This document shows, one piece after another, positions 35,003 through 47,461 of a stretch of DNA of 64,000 nt. Source of the DNA: Theobroma cacao. Its lineage: Eukaryota > Streptophyta > Magnoliopsida > Malvales > Malvaceae. Position numbers and translations under genes: made by a program. Under the pieces are notes generated by a model, which saw only the letters and a list, made by a program, of their open reading frames with translations, ran no database searches and had not been told where the DNA came from. Each line of letters begins with the position of its first letter. The first letter of the stretch is position 1. The stretch is taken from NCBI RefSeq assembly GCF_000208745.1, contig NC_030858.1:28153820-28217819 (forward strand), written 5' to 3'.

Positions 35003-35678
35003 GATGACAAAACATTCATTGATTAACAGTATAGTGTCCATTTAATATTTTTAGTTCTGCAAAAAAAATGAGAATTTCTCCCCCTAAGTGAGTGCTCCCC
35101 CTTAGTGTGTGCTTATTTTACTTATTCATTTCAGTAAATTTTTATTCATGTCATACAGACAATGACATTATACATTCAGAATATATTTATGCAGACATAT
35201 AAAGTAATCAACAATAGGTGACTGGTTGACAGAATATCATCAATATTTCAGCTGTGTCTGTCAACAACATATTGTTACCAGATTTTATCTATGCCATTTA
35301 TCATCCAACAAATATAGTATAATTAACATCCATATACAATCACAAACATAATCCATTCACATTCCATTCACAATATCATTGATAGAAATTGGTTATCATC
35401 ATAACACCCAATATCAGTACCAAATCTCAAAACAACAGCAAACAAGCTCAAGAACAGATTTAACCATCAGCAAACAAATAATATAAGCAGCTTAACAGCA
35501 TCCCATTTTCAACACATTAACATAAACCACAAAGTTAAATTCAAATGTTCAACTGACAACAGAACAAAAAATAGTAGAAAAAGTAGTCATTATTTTGTTC
35601 CTAAATTGCCCCTAGTTCTCCCCTAAACTTTATACCATAATTCTCCCCTTTTTTGTCATCATCAAATCCTAAGGACGC

Positions 35679-37559
35679 TCAATCATCTTCTGAAGAAGGT
35701 GATGGGGTAGATTCATCCGTGCAATAGAAAACATTAAGGGGTTCAAGAGATGGTTCTTGAGGTGATTTCTGTGGTGAGGGTTCAGGGGATGATTTATCAG
35801 GAATTTCAAGAGGGTCTTGAGGAGAAGAGATAGCTGATGGTCTAGCTTTTTCAGCTATTCTAGAGGATTTTCATCACTTGAGGAATTTGGTCTTGGTTGC
35901 CATTGTCTTCATGCCTTTACCAAATGGTTTAGACTTGGCTTGTGGAGCAGTAGTAGCTTTTTCTTTTCGTTTCCTAAATTGTTCCTTTGTAACTGAAGCT
36001 GGTTCAGGGGATTTTCTTAGGGATACTGACTTTTGTGCTTTCCCTTTAATTGCTTCCTTTTCAACTTATTCTTCTCTAACCATTTGGTGAAAGACATCCA
36101 TTATTGAGACTTCCTTTGTCTACTCTTGTTGAGGTTCATGATGGGATGGAGGAATTTCACCAAGTGAGCCAAGCACTTCAGTACCTTGTTCTGATTTTGC
36201 TTCCTTTTGTGGCTTAGGTGAGGGGGATTTCCTTGATTTATCAACTTCAGGTTCATGACCCTTGCCCTGGAAGGTAGAGCCTTCAACATCCTGTCCTGCT
36301 GGTGCAGGGCTTAGAGTGGCAGAGGTGTTTGCAGTTGCAGGTTCAAGAGGCATTTTTCCTTTTTTTCTTTAACACATTTTCCAGTTTTGCCAATTTTTCT
36401 TCAATTTTCTACATCCTCATAGCCTGGTCAGTAAGCTTTCCATCCATTCTCATGAGTAGATTGAAAACCATTTCATTTGAGATTTGTGAAGGGGCTGCCT
36501 TTGACTGAGCAGGGAGAGAAGACTCTCTTTTTAGAGTGACTTTGGGGGTTTTAATAAATTTTTCTCCATCAAGCTTATACCCCATCTTAAGCAAACTCTC
36601 AAGGTAAATAGCTTGATCCCTACTCTTTACTTTATCCAATTCATATCTAGAGCTCCAAATTCCATTTTTTTGTACCAATGATGTAATGATATTTCCATAA
36701 GGCAGATTTATTTTTTCTAGTAGACAGACTCCTCTCATTCTTTCAATCATGAATCTGCTTAGATTTAGTGGAGCACCATTGAAGGCATGCTCCATTAACC
36801 ATAAGTCCTGAAGACTAATGTAGCTAAAACTACCATCTCTTCCATAAATATTTACAGCAATAAAATAATGTAAAATTCTAATTTGTGGACTTTTAATCAA
36901 ACCAGCATTACTTTTTGATGAATATTTTTCTTTCCTCCTTGTAATTATCTCCCACAAAAAAGTGGGATCATAGGTTTCAAGCATCTCATAGTCACCATCT
37001 TCAATTTAAATTTTAAGCAGATTTCCTAAATCAGCAACAGTCACAACAAATTCCTTTCCATTTAAAAAGACATTCAGACCATCATCAATATAATCATCAG
37101 AATCTTCAAGTTCACCCTTATCTAATGCTATGCTTGCATAAAATTTTTTCACCAAACTAGCATTATAGGTTCGATTCTTAAAAGTGCTAAAATCCTTCAG
37201 TTTCATTTCTTCAAAATAATCTGATAAAATAACCTGAATTTCAGGGGCTTCATTAAAGCTATTCCAATCTATGAATTTTTCACATGTAATTGGTCTATTT
37301 TCTTGAATCTATCTTCATGGGCTTTATTCCTAAATTTGGAGAACGGAATATTACCTTTCTTGGAGGATTTACCATTTTTTTCTTCTTCTTCTCTATTTTG
37401 TATTCCTTCATGATCTGCTTTTTCTCAGATTTCTGGACCTCAGAGGCGAACATACTCTTTTTTTTCTTCTTCTGAGATTCAACTTGTCTACTTTCCTCCA
37501 CTGGTCATTTACCCTGTTTTCTTTTCCAAAATTTTTTTAGTCTGTGATGATTTTGCCAT
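35679..37559 (-). pseudogene. Env-like extra ORF downstream of pol, broken
   Basis: The minus-strand ATG at 37559 starts MAKSSQTKKILEKK and soon hits a stop. In-order blocks follow: a Lys-rich stretch (37501-37295), 37206-37006 (LKDFSTFKNRTYN..LLKI), the longest block 36984-36409 (FLWEIITRRKEKYSS..HYFIAVNIYG..LINLPYG-type sequence), and a Pro/Ser/Glu-rich tail ending PSPSSEDD with a TGA at 35681-35679. Position and composition match the additional ORF between RNase H and the 3' LTR of SIRE/Maximus-type elements. Whether such ORFs act as envelope proteins is unproven. Stops and frameshifts make it inactive. Confidence 0.65.
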
Positions 37560-37883
37560 TCGGTTTGAGAGATTTATGGCTTAGGGTTTTGTGGGTTTAA
37601 GAAGGAAGAATTTTTGTTTCAGCAGGGTTGATTTTAGATGAGAGAAAATGAAGTGAGAATGTGTTAAGTGAGGTTGAATTCTATCAAAACTATTTGTCTC
37701 CCCCTCTTTAAATATTTTTAGTAACCTCTTCTTTTAAAATTTAAAAATTTCCCTCTTAAATTTTATTTTTAGTGAAGTGATTTTTCTTTTCTGTTCCATC
37801 ACCCGGTTGGCAGTTTCTTTTCATTATTTAATTCCTCATTTCTTAAAATGACTGAGTCTTATTATTTAAAGAGATATAATGCT

Positions 37884-37918
37884 CTTAGTTGATTAAGTAA
37901 CTCTTTTAGTCAACTAAG
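37884..37918. promoter_or_regulatory. Two further TTAGT.GA.TAA palindromes between pol and the env-like ORF
   Basis: CTTAGTTGATTAAG (37884-37897) and TTAGTCAACTAAG (37906-37918) repeat the LTR palindrome type just upstream of the env-like ORF in element orientation. Confidence 0.5.
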
Positions 37919-37954
37919 TGCCTATTGTCTTTTGAGAAAATTTCAAATTTTTTC

Positions 37955-40370
37955 TTAAAGCTTCTGCACACTAACCATTCCTAAATTTCTTCTAATCTCA
38001 CAAAATCTTTCCTCATTTAGAGGCTTCGTGATCATGTCAGCTAATTGTTGTAGAGTATTGACAAACTCAATCTTAATATCACCTTTCACTACATGATCTC
38101 TAACAAAGTGATCCCTAATCTCGATATGTTTAGTCCTAGAATGTTGTACAAGATTTTTTGAAATGTTGATTGCACTTATATTATCACAATATATTGGTAT
38201 GTTATCCATTGTTACCCCAAAGTCTTTTAGTTGTTGTTTAATCTACAAGATTTGAGCACAACAACTACCTAGAGAAATATATTCGGCTACAGCTGTAGAG
38301 AGAGTAACTGAATTTTGTTTTTTACTTGACCATGACATAAGCATACTACCTAGAAACTGGCAGGTTCCACTAGTGCTCTTTCTATCAGTTTTGCTTCTAG
38401 CAAAATCTGCATCTGAATATCTAACTAAATTAAAGGATGATTCTCTAGGATACCATATCCCTAAAGTTTGTGTATCTAAGAGGTATCTAAAAATTCTTTT
38501 AACAGCGGTTAAGTATGATTCCTTGGGTTGAGATTGAAAACGAGCACACAAACATACACTGAACTGGATATCAGGCTTGTTGGCTATTAAATAAAATAGT
38601 GATCCGATCATACCTCTATAGAGCTTTTGATTAACATCATTTCCCTTTTCATCAACTTCAAGTTTGGTGGATGGACTCATTAGTGTGCTAATTGATTTCA
38701 GCTTCAGCATGTCAAACTTTTTGAGCATGTGTTGAATGTATCTTTCTTGGCTGATGAAAATTCCTTCCTTACTTTGTTTGATTTTGAGCCCAAGAAAGAA
38801 TTTCAGCTCTCCCATCATGCTCATCTCAAATTCACCCTGCATTTTTTTAGCAAAATTATTGCATAAAGCCTCATTAGTTGCACTAAAAATAATATCATCC
38901 ACATAGATTTGAACAACAATTAAATCATTTAAGTATTTTTTAATAAACAATGTTGTATCAATACTCCCTCTAATATAACCTTTTTCAACTAAAAACTTAG
39001 AGAGTATTTCATACCAAGCTCTTGGAGCTTGTTTTAGTCCATACAAAGCTTTATGAAGTTTGAACACATAATCTGGTTTTTCATAGTCCTCAAATTTGGG
39101 GGGTTGTTCAACATAAACTTCCTTTTGAATGAAACCATTAAAAAATGCACTTTTTACATCCATTTGAAACAATTTAAAGTTCATAAAACAAGCAAATACA
39201 AGCAACAATCTTATAGCTTCTACCCTAGCAACAGGTGCAAAGGTTTCATCATAGTCAATTCCTTTCTCTTGGTTATATCCTTGAGCCACTAACTTAGCTT
39301 TGTTCCTAATAACATTTCCCTGCTCATCTACCTTATTTTTAAACACCCATTTTGTCTCAACAATAGGGTGATTTAAAGGCCTAGAGACTAATGACCACAC
39401 ACGATTTCTTTTGAATTGATCAAGTTTCTCTTGCATGGCCATTACCCAGCTTTCCTCTTTTTTTGCTTTTTCAAAGCTCTTAGGCTCAATTTTAAAGGTG
39501 GAGGTTCTGTTTCTCTTCCTAGGGACTTTTCTTCATTGTTTTTCTTGTCATCTAAATTCATTTATTCCATTTGTCTTTCAAGATCATCCGTATCATCTTC
39601 ATTACCAGGAATTTCCTTCTGCAAGGCATTTGATTCATCAAAAACTACATGGATCAATTCTTCAACAGTTAAGGTCCTTTGTTAAAAACTCTATAGGCCT
39701 TTGAGTTTAATGCATATCTTAAAAAAATTGTCTCATCACTCTTTGCATCAAACTATCATAGAGAATATTTTTCATTGTTCAATACAAAACATTTACAACC
39801 AAAACTCCTAAGATGAGAGATGATTGATTTCCTACCCTTGTAAAGTTCATATGGAGTCTTTGATATCATGGCTCTAATTCAGACTCTATTAAGAATTGTA
39901 TGCTGCTGGGTTGACAGCTTCTGTCCAAAAATATTTTGATAAATTATTCTCACAAAGCATAGTTCGAGCCATCTCTTTTAAGGTTCGATTTTTTCTTTCT
40001 ACAACTCCATTTTGCTGGGGTGTTCTAGGTGTAGAAAAATTATGATCCAACCCCTTTTCATTACAAAAGTTTTCAAACTCATCTCCTTCAAACTCACCAC
40101 CATGACCACTTCTAATACTAACTATGACCAGTCATTTTTCATTTTCAACCTTCCTACAATGATTTATAAATGCTGGTAGTGTATCATTCTTATGACCAAG
40201 GAAGTAGACCCACGTATACCTAGAGTAATAATCAACTATCACAAAGTCATATGATTTTTCTCCTAGATTAGTTGTACTAATTGGCCCAAATAGATCAATG
40301 TGCAGCAATTCTAGTGGTCTAGAGGTTGACACACTTTTCTTACTTTTGAAGGATGTTCTAACTTGTTTTC
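37955..40370 (-). pseudogene. Copia pol remnant: integrase, RT and RNase H
   Basis: It starts inside integrase at about 40370 (LELLHIDLFGPI, then VIVDYYSRYTWVYFL). After frameshifts comes a 399-codon open block at 39442-38243 with RT motifs: FQMDVKSAFFNG, LYGLKQAPRAWY and the YVDD active site, followed by RNase H residues (YSDADFA..TSGTCQFLG..AEYISLG). A single TAG at about 38240 separates it from the C-terminal tail at 38209-37955 (HIEIRDHFVRD..ADMITKPL). The missing upstream part and the stop make the polyprotein non-functional. Confidence 0.9.
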
Positions 40371-40377
40371 CTAGTTA

Positions 40378-41318
40378 GAAATTCACAAGCTTTCACCAAG
40401 CTTTTACAATGGCTTTTACCAGGCTTAGCCAAAACCTTTCACAATGGTTTTTTTCGGGATCAACCAAAACCCAACAACTAACTTTTCTAGGCTAAGTTAG
40501 AACCTATACACTCAATCAAGCAATCCAAGCTTGAATAAATCCCTTAGAGTGTCTCGCACACTTTAAGTATGCAAGGAGAAGAGAAATAAATGTGTACCTA
40601 TGATCATTTACTTGATCTAAATGGTACAAAGTGAAGTGCTTATCTCAAATACAAAGATAAGAGTGAAGTGCAGTAAGAGTGTAGAGAGTTTTTACTGGTT
40701 TTTGAGCTCTTTTTGGACTTGAAAGCCTTGATTACTTTTCTAACCGTTGGAAGCCTCTTAAATACTTGAAAAATCAGCTCTGATAGGTGTTAGGCAGTTT
40801 TTGACGTTGGAAACAGTTTGGTGGCAGTTTTGGTCGTTAATATGTCTTCTAGTCTCAATTCAAATTTTCTGACAGAATAATTTTAGTTAACTAACTGCGC
40901 TCTTAGTTGACTAAGCCATTTCTATTTTCTGATCCCAGTTTTTGGTAGTAAGCACTAAGTTGACTAACTTCCTTCTTAGTCGATTAAGTGGTTTCTATCT
41001 TAAAGTCCAGATTTCTTGCAGTGGGCTCTTAGTCGACTAACTTACTTCTTGGTCGACTAAATTTTTTTTGTTTCTCAAACCTCTTCAACCTGCCAACTTC
41101 TTATTTGAATTTTAGCTGACTAACCCTTTATTATTCAACTAAGGAGCTTATGTTTTGTTGATCAATTGTGACTTCTTACACATATAATTTTTTATATGTT
41201 CCTAGGAATAATTTATTTATCATTGGCATACAATTCTTGTCCTGCACATTCAAGTAGAAATATTAGACACAAATGAATGAGAATATTTTGTTATCATCAA
41301 AAACTAATGGATCCAACA
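40378..41318 (-). repeat. Sirevirus-like 5' LTR, truncated
   Basis: It matches 34045-34985 at equal length (941 bp). The junction at 40377/40378 joins LTR sequence directly to integrase coding sequence. The palindrome cluster is conserved at about 40883-41125. Confidence 0.9.
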
Positions 41319-41397
41319 ATTGTTGTTTATTGTTGTAAATTTTTAATGTTTGTTATTCATGTTTATGTTATTAGAAGGTGATGGTGATGGATTAATT

Positions 41398-43623
41398 AGT
41401 TGAAATTATGGAAATTTGGCTGATGATGTGAAAATTTTGAATGAGAATGAAATTCCTTCCCAATCCCATATATCTGAATTTGAACAATTGAGTAAGAGGG
41501 CCAAAAAAGAAACTTCAAATGTTCGGAGTTATTTCACTAAAATAGGCAAAAAGCAAGATTGAGCAGAACGGGCAACTTGTAACGGTTGTAAAACGGAGTA
41601 TAAGGTTGGCCCTAAACTTGGTGGCTCTAATTACGGCACTTCACATTGGTGTCGTCACATTGAAACTTGTAAATTCATTTCATATCTTAATCCACATAAA
41701 ATGCTTATGAATCGTGAAGAGAAGTAAGGGTTATAAAATTTAATCTTAGTGTTTCACGTGATATGCTTGCTGAAGCCATAATTAAGCATGACATGTTTTA
41801 TGCATTTGTTGAATATGATAAGATTAAAGCTTAGGCTAAGTATGTAAATCCAGATGTTGTGATGCATTTTAGAAACACTATTGTATTTGATGTCCAAAAG
41901 ATTCATTTAAGAAAGAAAAAGAAACTTAAACAAGCAATGGCCAAGGTACCTAATAGAATTTGTTTAACTTTTAATGTATGGACAGCATCTACTTCTGAGG
42001 GTTATATTTGTTTGACTGCTCTCTTTGTCAATGAATATTGGAAGTTATGTAGCAAGTCACTTAACTTTTGTCATATGTTTCCTCCACACATTGGAGTTGA
42101 ATTAGTTGTTATTGTGTTTGATTGTTTGAAAGAATAAAGAATAGATGAAAAAGCTCTCTCTTGCTTTAGATAATGCTTCTGCTAATGATAACATGCAATC
42201 TATCTTGAAAGGCCATCTCCGTTTGCAAAATAACTTGATTTCTTTCATGTGCATTGTTGTGCTCATATATTAAATCTTATTGTTCAAGAGGACTTGAAAG
42301 TAATCAATGAAACATTATTTAAAATTAGAAAGAGTGTGAAATATGTAAAGGCATTAGATAAGAGGATGAAAGAGTCTCAAGAATGTGTTTAACAAGTTGG
42401 CATTGATGTAAGTGTTGGGTTGCGTTTAGATGTGTCAACTAGATGGAATTCAACATATTTGATGCTTGAAAGTGCAATCAAATATCAAAAAGCTTTTGTT
42501 AGCCTCCAATTTGTTGATAAAACTTATAAATATAATCCATCCGATGAAGAATTAAGGAAAGCAACGATAATTTGTGAATTTTTAGAGCCCTTTTATGAGA
42601 TCACAAACTTGATATCTAGTTCATCTTCTCCAACTTTCAACATGTATTTCATGCAAATTTGGAAAATTGAATCCATTTTAAATGAGAAATTACATAGTGT
42701 AGATGAGGTTATCAAGGATATGTCTCAAATGATGAAAATGAAATTTGACAAGTATTGGAACGATTATAGTCTAGTGCTTGCATTTGGAGCTATTCTTGAC
42801 CCAAAGATGAAGCCTAATTTCTTAAAATTTTGCTATTCTAAGATTGATATTTCTACTTGTTATGAAAAGTTAGAAAATGTGAAGACAAAGTTGTACAAGC
42901 TCTTTGAAGAATATGCAAGCAACACTTGTGCATCAAGTATTTCTTCTCACTCAATGAGTAATTTGCCTAAGCAAGCCAAATGGGGAACTAAACCCAAGGG
43001 GATCAAAGATCTTTAATGTAAATTTTGTGTCTTTCTAACGTTTTATTACATGAGAACTTATATTACTGTACTTATGTTTTGATAATTACTTTTTTTTGTC
43101 TATGTATTTAAAAATTGTAGGAGTTCAAAATGTTTCAAAATGAAATAATTTCTATTACTGGAAAGTCTAAGTTGGATGTTTGTTTAGATGAGGCAAAACT
43201 TGATTATGAAGTGTTTGAAAACTAGGATGTGCTTAAATGCTAAGCGCTTTCCTAATCTTTCTATTATGGCACAAGATGTATTGAGCTTTCTGATTACTAC
43301 TGCAGCATCAGAGTCTGCTTTTAGTATTGGTGGCCATGTTCTCACCAAGTTTAGAAGTTCCTTTTGCCATGACAATGTTCAAATGCTTGTCTGCACAAAA
43401 AATTGGTTGTGTGGCTTTTCTTTAGCTACCGATGGTATTATTTAGTTATATATTTCAATGTCTTTAATCTTTGCTTATCAAATTAATAATTTTAATTAAA
43501 ATTGAAACTCACTCTCTCTTTTTCTTTTATGGCAATGAATATTAGATGATAATGATTTAGAGCTTAAGACATCATTGCTATCCAAATAAGATTCAAATTT
43601 TTTGCTTGAGGATGAGGATTAAG
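41398..43623 (+). pseudogene. hAT transposase pseudogene (RICESLEEPER/DAYSLEEPER-like)
   Basis: Blocks in order. A BED-type zinc finger at about 41570-41680 (CNGCKTEYKVGP..GTSHWCRHIETC), with an in-frame TGA just before it. Catalytic-core sequence at 41859-42137 (RICLTFNVWTASTSEGYICL..NFCHMFPPH). Then a region around 42140-42410 in shifted frames (LDNASANDNMQSILKGHL). An open block at 42420-43016 (DVSTRWNSTYLMLESAIKY) with the plant-specific DUF4413 region. Finally the C-terminal hAT dimerisation domain at about 43240-43430 (LSFLITTAASESAFSIGG). Numerous stops and frameshifts show it is dead. Some gaps could be introns, but the in-frame stops cannot all be explained that way. Confidence 0.85.
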
Positions 43624-44047
43624 GGAGATATAAATAAGTTTTGAAGTTTCTATTTATTTGGTTATGTACTTATGTTGATGGGATTGTAGTTTGTGTTAAA
43701 AATTGAAACTTTATTTATATTTGATGTAATTAATTTGCTTATTTATGTTTTGTGTAATTTTTTAATTTGTAATATATTTTTATTATTCAATTTATGGATT
43801 AAATCATAGAATAATTTTATGGATAGAGAGTTTGTAAGGTAAAATTGTAAAAATGAATTTATTCTTTTTTGAAAAAAAAATAAGTGGCCCAGTCCGACCT
43901 ATGGACATGCAAAGGATGAGTTGGGTTGGAATTTTGATAACTCATATAAAAAATAGATTGACTCGGCTCAACTCATTTTTTTCCAACCTACAATGTTTTG
44001 GACCAGACTAGATTGGACTAACCCATATTGATACCTCTAACTATCAT

Positions 44048-47000
44048 CAAGCCACATATATAGAGAAGCAAAAAATCCACTTCCCATCTAGTTGCCAACT
44101 CTCCTGGATTTCCCAACGCATGACCACCAACGGTCCATGAGGAGGTGGGCACCAAGCTACTGAGCCGATCTGTGGCGACAATTTGTGTTTCACAAAAAAC
44201 TCTTTTTCAAACAAAAGATACAATAAAATAATACTCCCAACACAAAAAAAAAAGAAAAAAACTAAATAAAGGTAATTTTTTTGTAGGGTTAGGCATTGTT
44301 GGAGTCCGTATTATAAATGAATTTACATATGACCAATAAATTGATTTCACATATGACCTTCCTGAGAAAGAAAAAGGCAAAGAAAATTTTCAACATTTTG
44401 AATAATTTTAATGCAAACAGTTTTTTGCATTGACAATAGCACCTTTGTCTATGCCTTACAAGCCGAAAAAATGAGGCCATTGTCCAAAAGTTGATAAAAA
44501 ACAAGAGAAATAAAAGACGAAAAGGAAGGCAACAAAATAGAAAAAAGGACAAGCAAAGTTTACTTTGCATGAGGGTACTTTGAGTGTGAAAGCAGTGCGG
44601 AGCCTCACCCTCAGTCGATGGGAACGATTCTCGTCTTCGTCCCCCACGCATTAAAAAACAAAGGTTTTACAACCCCAAGCTGCCCTATACCACAGGCTGT
44701 TGAGGTCCCCCACGCTTGCTCTGTTTTTTATCTTCTTCTGCCCTAAGCTACCCTAACCAGCAAGAACCTGAATATATACGTAGGCATTGTTTTTTGTATT
44801 TGTTCCCCCTCATGTCATGTTTCAACACCAACAAAACTAGAAACATGTTCTCCTCTCTCTCTGACTTTTTTTTACCACAAAACCATTTTCTTGAGTTTAG
44901 AACGCCCTTGCTTTGGTCCTTAAAACCCTAAACTTGTATCATCCTTTGGGCTTGAAGATAAGATAAGACTTTCAAGTTTTAGTGGTTGGGTTGTCTCAAT
45001 GTCAACTTATTTTATACAATAATTATACGTTAAGATTCTCAAATAATTATAATTAATTTATCTTAAACATCAACGATAAAGTTTTTTTAAAAAAAATTTA
45101 CAAACAGATTTAGAAAATTACAGACATCCAATATTACATTGTATTCAAAAAAAATAATCAATTAATATGTTTGTTAAATGAACAAATGAAAAATTTTATT
45201 GAGGAAAAGAAAAAAAATCAATTTCCCATAGTTTTTTCTTGCATAAAGAAGGTGGCATGATCAGCTATGACGTGGCACTCACTTATATGAGAATTGGTGA
45301 CCCAACAGGACAGTGACTCAACCATTGCATTGCATCCAGCTGTGCCCAACATGCACATATATATCTACCCGTCACCATCATCTTTGCATCTTGATTTTTT
45401 GCATTTTCCATAATGCAAGAGAAACCCATTTACAGGCAAAAAGAATTTATGGGTAAATGCTTTTTAATTAATTAATCTGACATTGAGAGATGTAAATAAC
45501 TAATGATATGAAAGGTAAATAATTATGTCAATTTTAAGAAGAAAACTTCTGCGTTTGTGTTTGAATTTGTTCAGATAATTGTTAACACTTCCAAAATTTA
45601 TAAGTACTTGATTCTTCATCTTGATTTACTTTTCTTTAATGATTTTTATTCTTTAATTTCAAGCATATGGAATGGAAGTTTAATAATGAAAACAATAAAA
45701 ACATGGCATATTAACTCCCCTATTTTGGACACTTTGAGAGGAAAGGCCCCTTCACATGAATTCTCAAAGAAAGGAAGTTTTCAAGGACCACTAGTTAGGC
45801 CGACCCTTTTCCATATATTAATTGTTAAACTATATTATTATTTCATAAGTCAGACCAAGTTTTAGGTTGGTCTTCCTTTTCTTTATACAAAGTCAACCAC
45901 AAACTAAATTAGATAACTTTCTAGTGAAAATTTTATAATAACCGATTTCACTTATTAAAAAGGTCTCTAGCTGATGAAATATATTAGTGCACTGTTAAAA
46001 CTTGAAATTTTAAATTTGAATCTTAAGATGCGAGATATGAGATCATATATCTCAAAAAAATTTTAACAAAAATTTGTAAAAGTTGAAAATCGTTATTACA
46101 TTTTATAATCTTTTACCTTTTTTTAGTATTGAATTATTTTTTTATTTAGGAAATGGGATTCGAATTTGTCTCTTTTATTGTTGAATTTAATGCACTCCTT
46201 AGTATGTTGGATTCTATGTACATGTACATGATGACAAAAAAATCTATCTCCAGAAAAGAGAAATCTTTTTGCCATCACGTTATAATCCAATTAGGGTATC
46301 ATGAGAAAGGAGGAAAAAGCAAACCAGATTAATTAAGTTTTAAGAGGAAGAAGTTAGTTAGTCTTTACTGTTTTGTTTAAGCAGAGGGGAAAGAAAGATT
46401 CGAATTTTTTTTTTTTAAAATAAAGATATTATAAGTCAATTGCTAAATTAAATGTTAAGATGCTTAGTCGTGATTACTATTGTTTATAGCTTAAAACAGA
46501 GAATGCATTTTCACCAACAGACAGATGATGGTGGTGGGGCTCAACTTACTTGGAAAGGAAAATTGAAAAGGCCCAAAGAGGGATATGAGATTAAAGAGAA
46601 GCAAGGCAATTTATGAGAGAAAGAAAAAGATGTTACTGGTAAACCAGTTGGAGAGGGATATGAGCCAATCTGCTTTCTCTACTTGTTCCATCAGGCACCA
46701 GTAGCCCCCTATGTATCTTCCCCACCCCCTACCCTACTTAATGCGACAGCTGCCCAAAATAGTATACAAACCCTCTTCACTTGTTCCAACAGGTTTTTCA
46801 AGATAGAAATGTACGTGTAGGGTGCAGCAGCATGCCACAATATCATTCTGACAAGCCTTGCCAATCTCAGTTGTTGGCATATCCAAATGATAATGAAAAG
46901 CAGAAATATATTAGGTAAATGATGAGATTTATTATAAATCTTATACACTGTCGTAAGAGTTGTTAAAACCCTATACAATAAATACATGATTAAAACTTTT

Positions 47001-47461
47001 ATTCGACACAACAATAATTTTAAATTCATGACTTTATTTATTGATAAGATGGATTCGGATTCATTTATCTACCCAACTCATATGGTATTTGAGTAATTAT
47101 TTGTATTGAAAAAAAATCAAAATATTCATAAAAATAAGCCTAAAACAATAAATAAACGTAGAAACCCTACATAATCATGAAAACATAAAAATCGTTTGTT
47201 ACTATACAGCTGGATGGGTGTCTATTTATGGCATATGAAAGGGTTTGGAGTCTACAGTTGGCTTGTAGCAGCCTTTTTATATCGAACCCACATAATAAAT
47301 GCCTCCCTATTCTCGTTGATCTTCAGTGCAAAAGAGAGACCAGCTTTGCTAGCTGCTTTTGCAAATTCTAATGCTACAGCTTCTGCTTCTGCTTCTGCTT
47401 CTTCTTCTATACATAATAATCAAATCAAAGTCACAACAACCAGACCTTTTTCCATTAGCTA
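44048..47461. other. Intergenic region, no supported gene
   Basis: AT-rich with T- and A-runs. Around 45262-45272 the sequence TGACGTGGCA, a bZIP-type ACGT box, sits in a less AT-rich patch followed by CA-rich and TATATAT sequence; this could be a regulatory segment but has no assigned gene. The right end is the probable 3' flank of the bHLH gene. Open frames up to 120 codons show no domain. Confidence 0.45.
47383..47412. repeat. GCTTCT hexanucleotide microsatellite
   Basis: Four GCTTCT units followed by TCTTCT, just downstream of the bHLH stop codon, probably within its 3' untranslated region. Confidence 0.85.

Larger units (their letters stand above)
33811..41318 (-). mobile_element. Sirevirus-like Ty1/copia element with internal deletion
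   Basis: Minus-oriented. A perfect 5-bp duplication ATTGT (33806-33810 and 41319-41323) flanks the element. The 3' LTR is complete (33811-34985); the 5' LTR (40378-41318) lacks 234 bp at its inner end. Between them lie integrase, RT, RNase H and then an extra ORF before the 3' LTR. This env-like ORF, several polypurine tracts and palindrome-rich LTRs are described Sirevirus traits. Primer site, gag, protease and the integrase N-terminus are missing. The comparable 941 bp of the LTRs differ at about 35 positions by eye, about 4%. Confidence 0.85.
30943..44039 (+). mobile_element. Old RICESLEEPER-type hAT transposon, split by a copia element
   Basis: The left end reads TAGACCTGTCAAAATGGGC. The right end, reverse-complemented, reads TAGAGGTATCAATATGGG, an imperfect terminal inverted repeat of about 18 bp. 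Flanks ACCATGAT (30935-30942) and ACTATCAT (44040-44047) match at 6 of 8 positions, as expected for an old 8-bp hAT duplication. GGGCC/GGCCC subterminal motifs are frequent near both ends. A degenerate hAT transposase lies at 41398-43623. Without the copia insert (33811-41318) the element is about 5.6 kb. Confidence 0.75.

Noticed and set aside
39053..39704. Plus-strand frames of 79-89 codons
   Set aside because: They are opposite-strand shadows of the copia pol remnant.
44289..44651. Minus-strand 120-codon Phe/Leu-rich frame
   Set aside because: Low-complexity, with no splice or domain support; composition follows the local AT bias.
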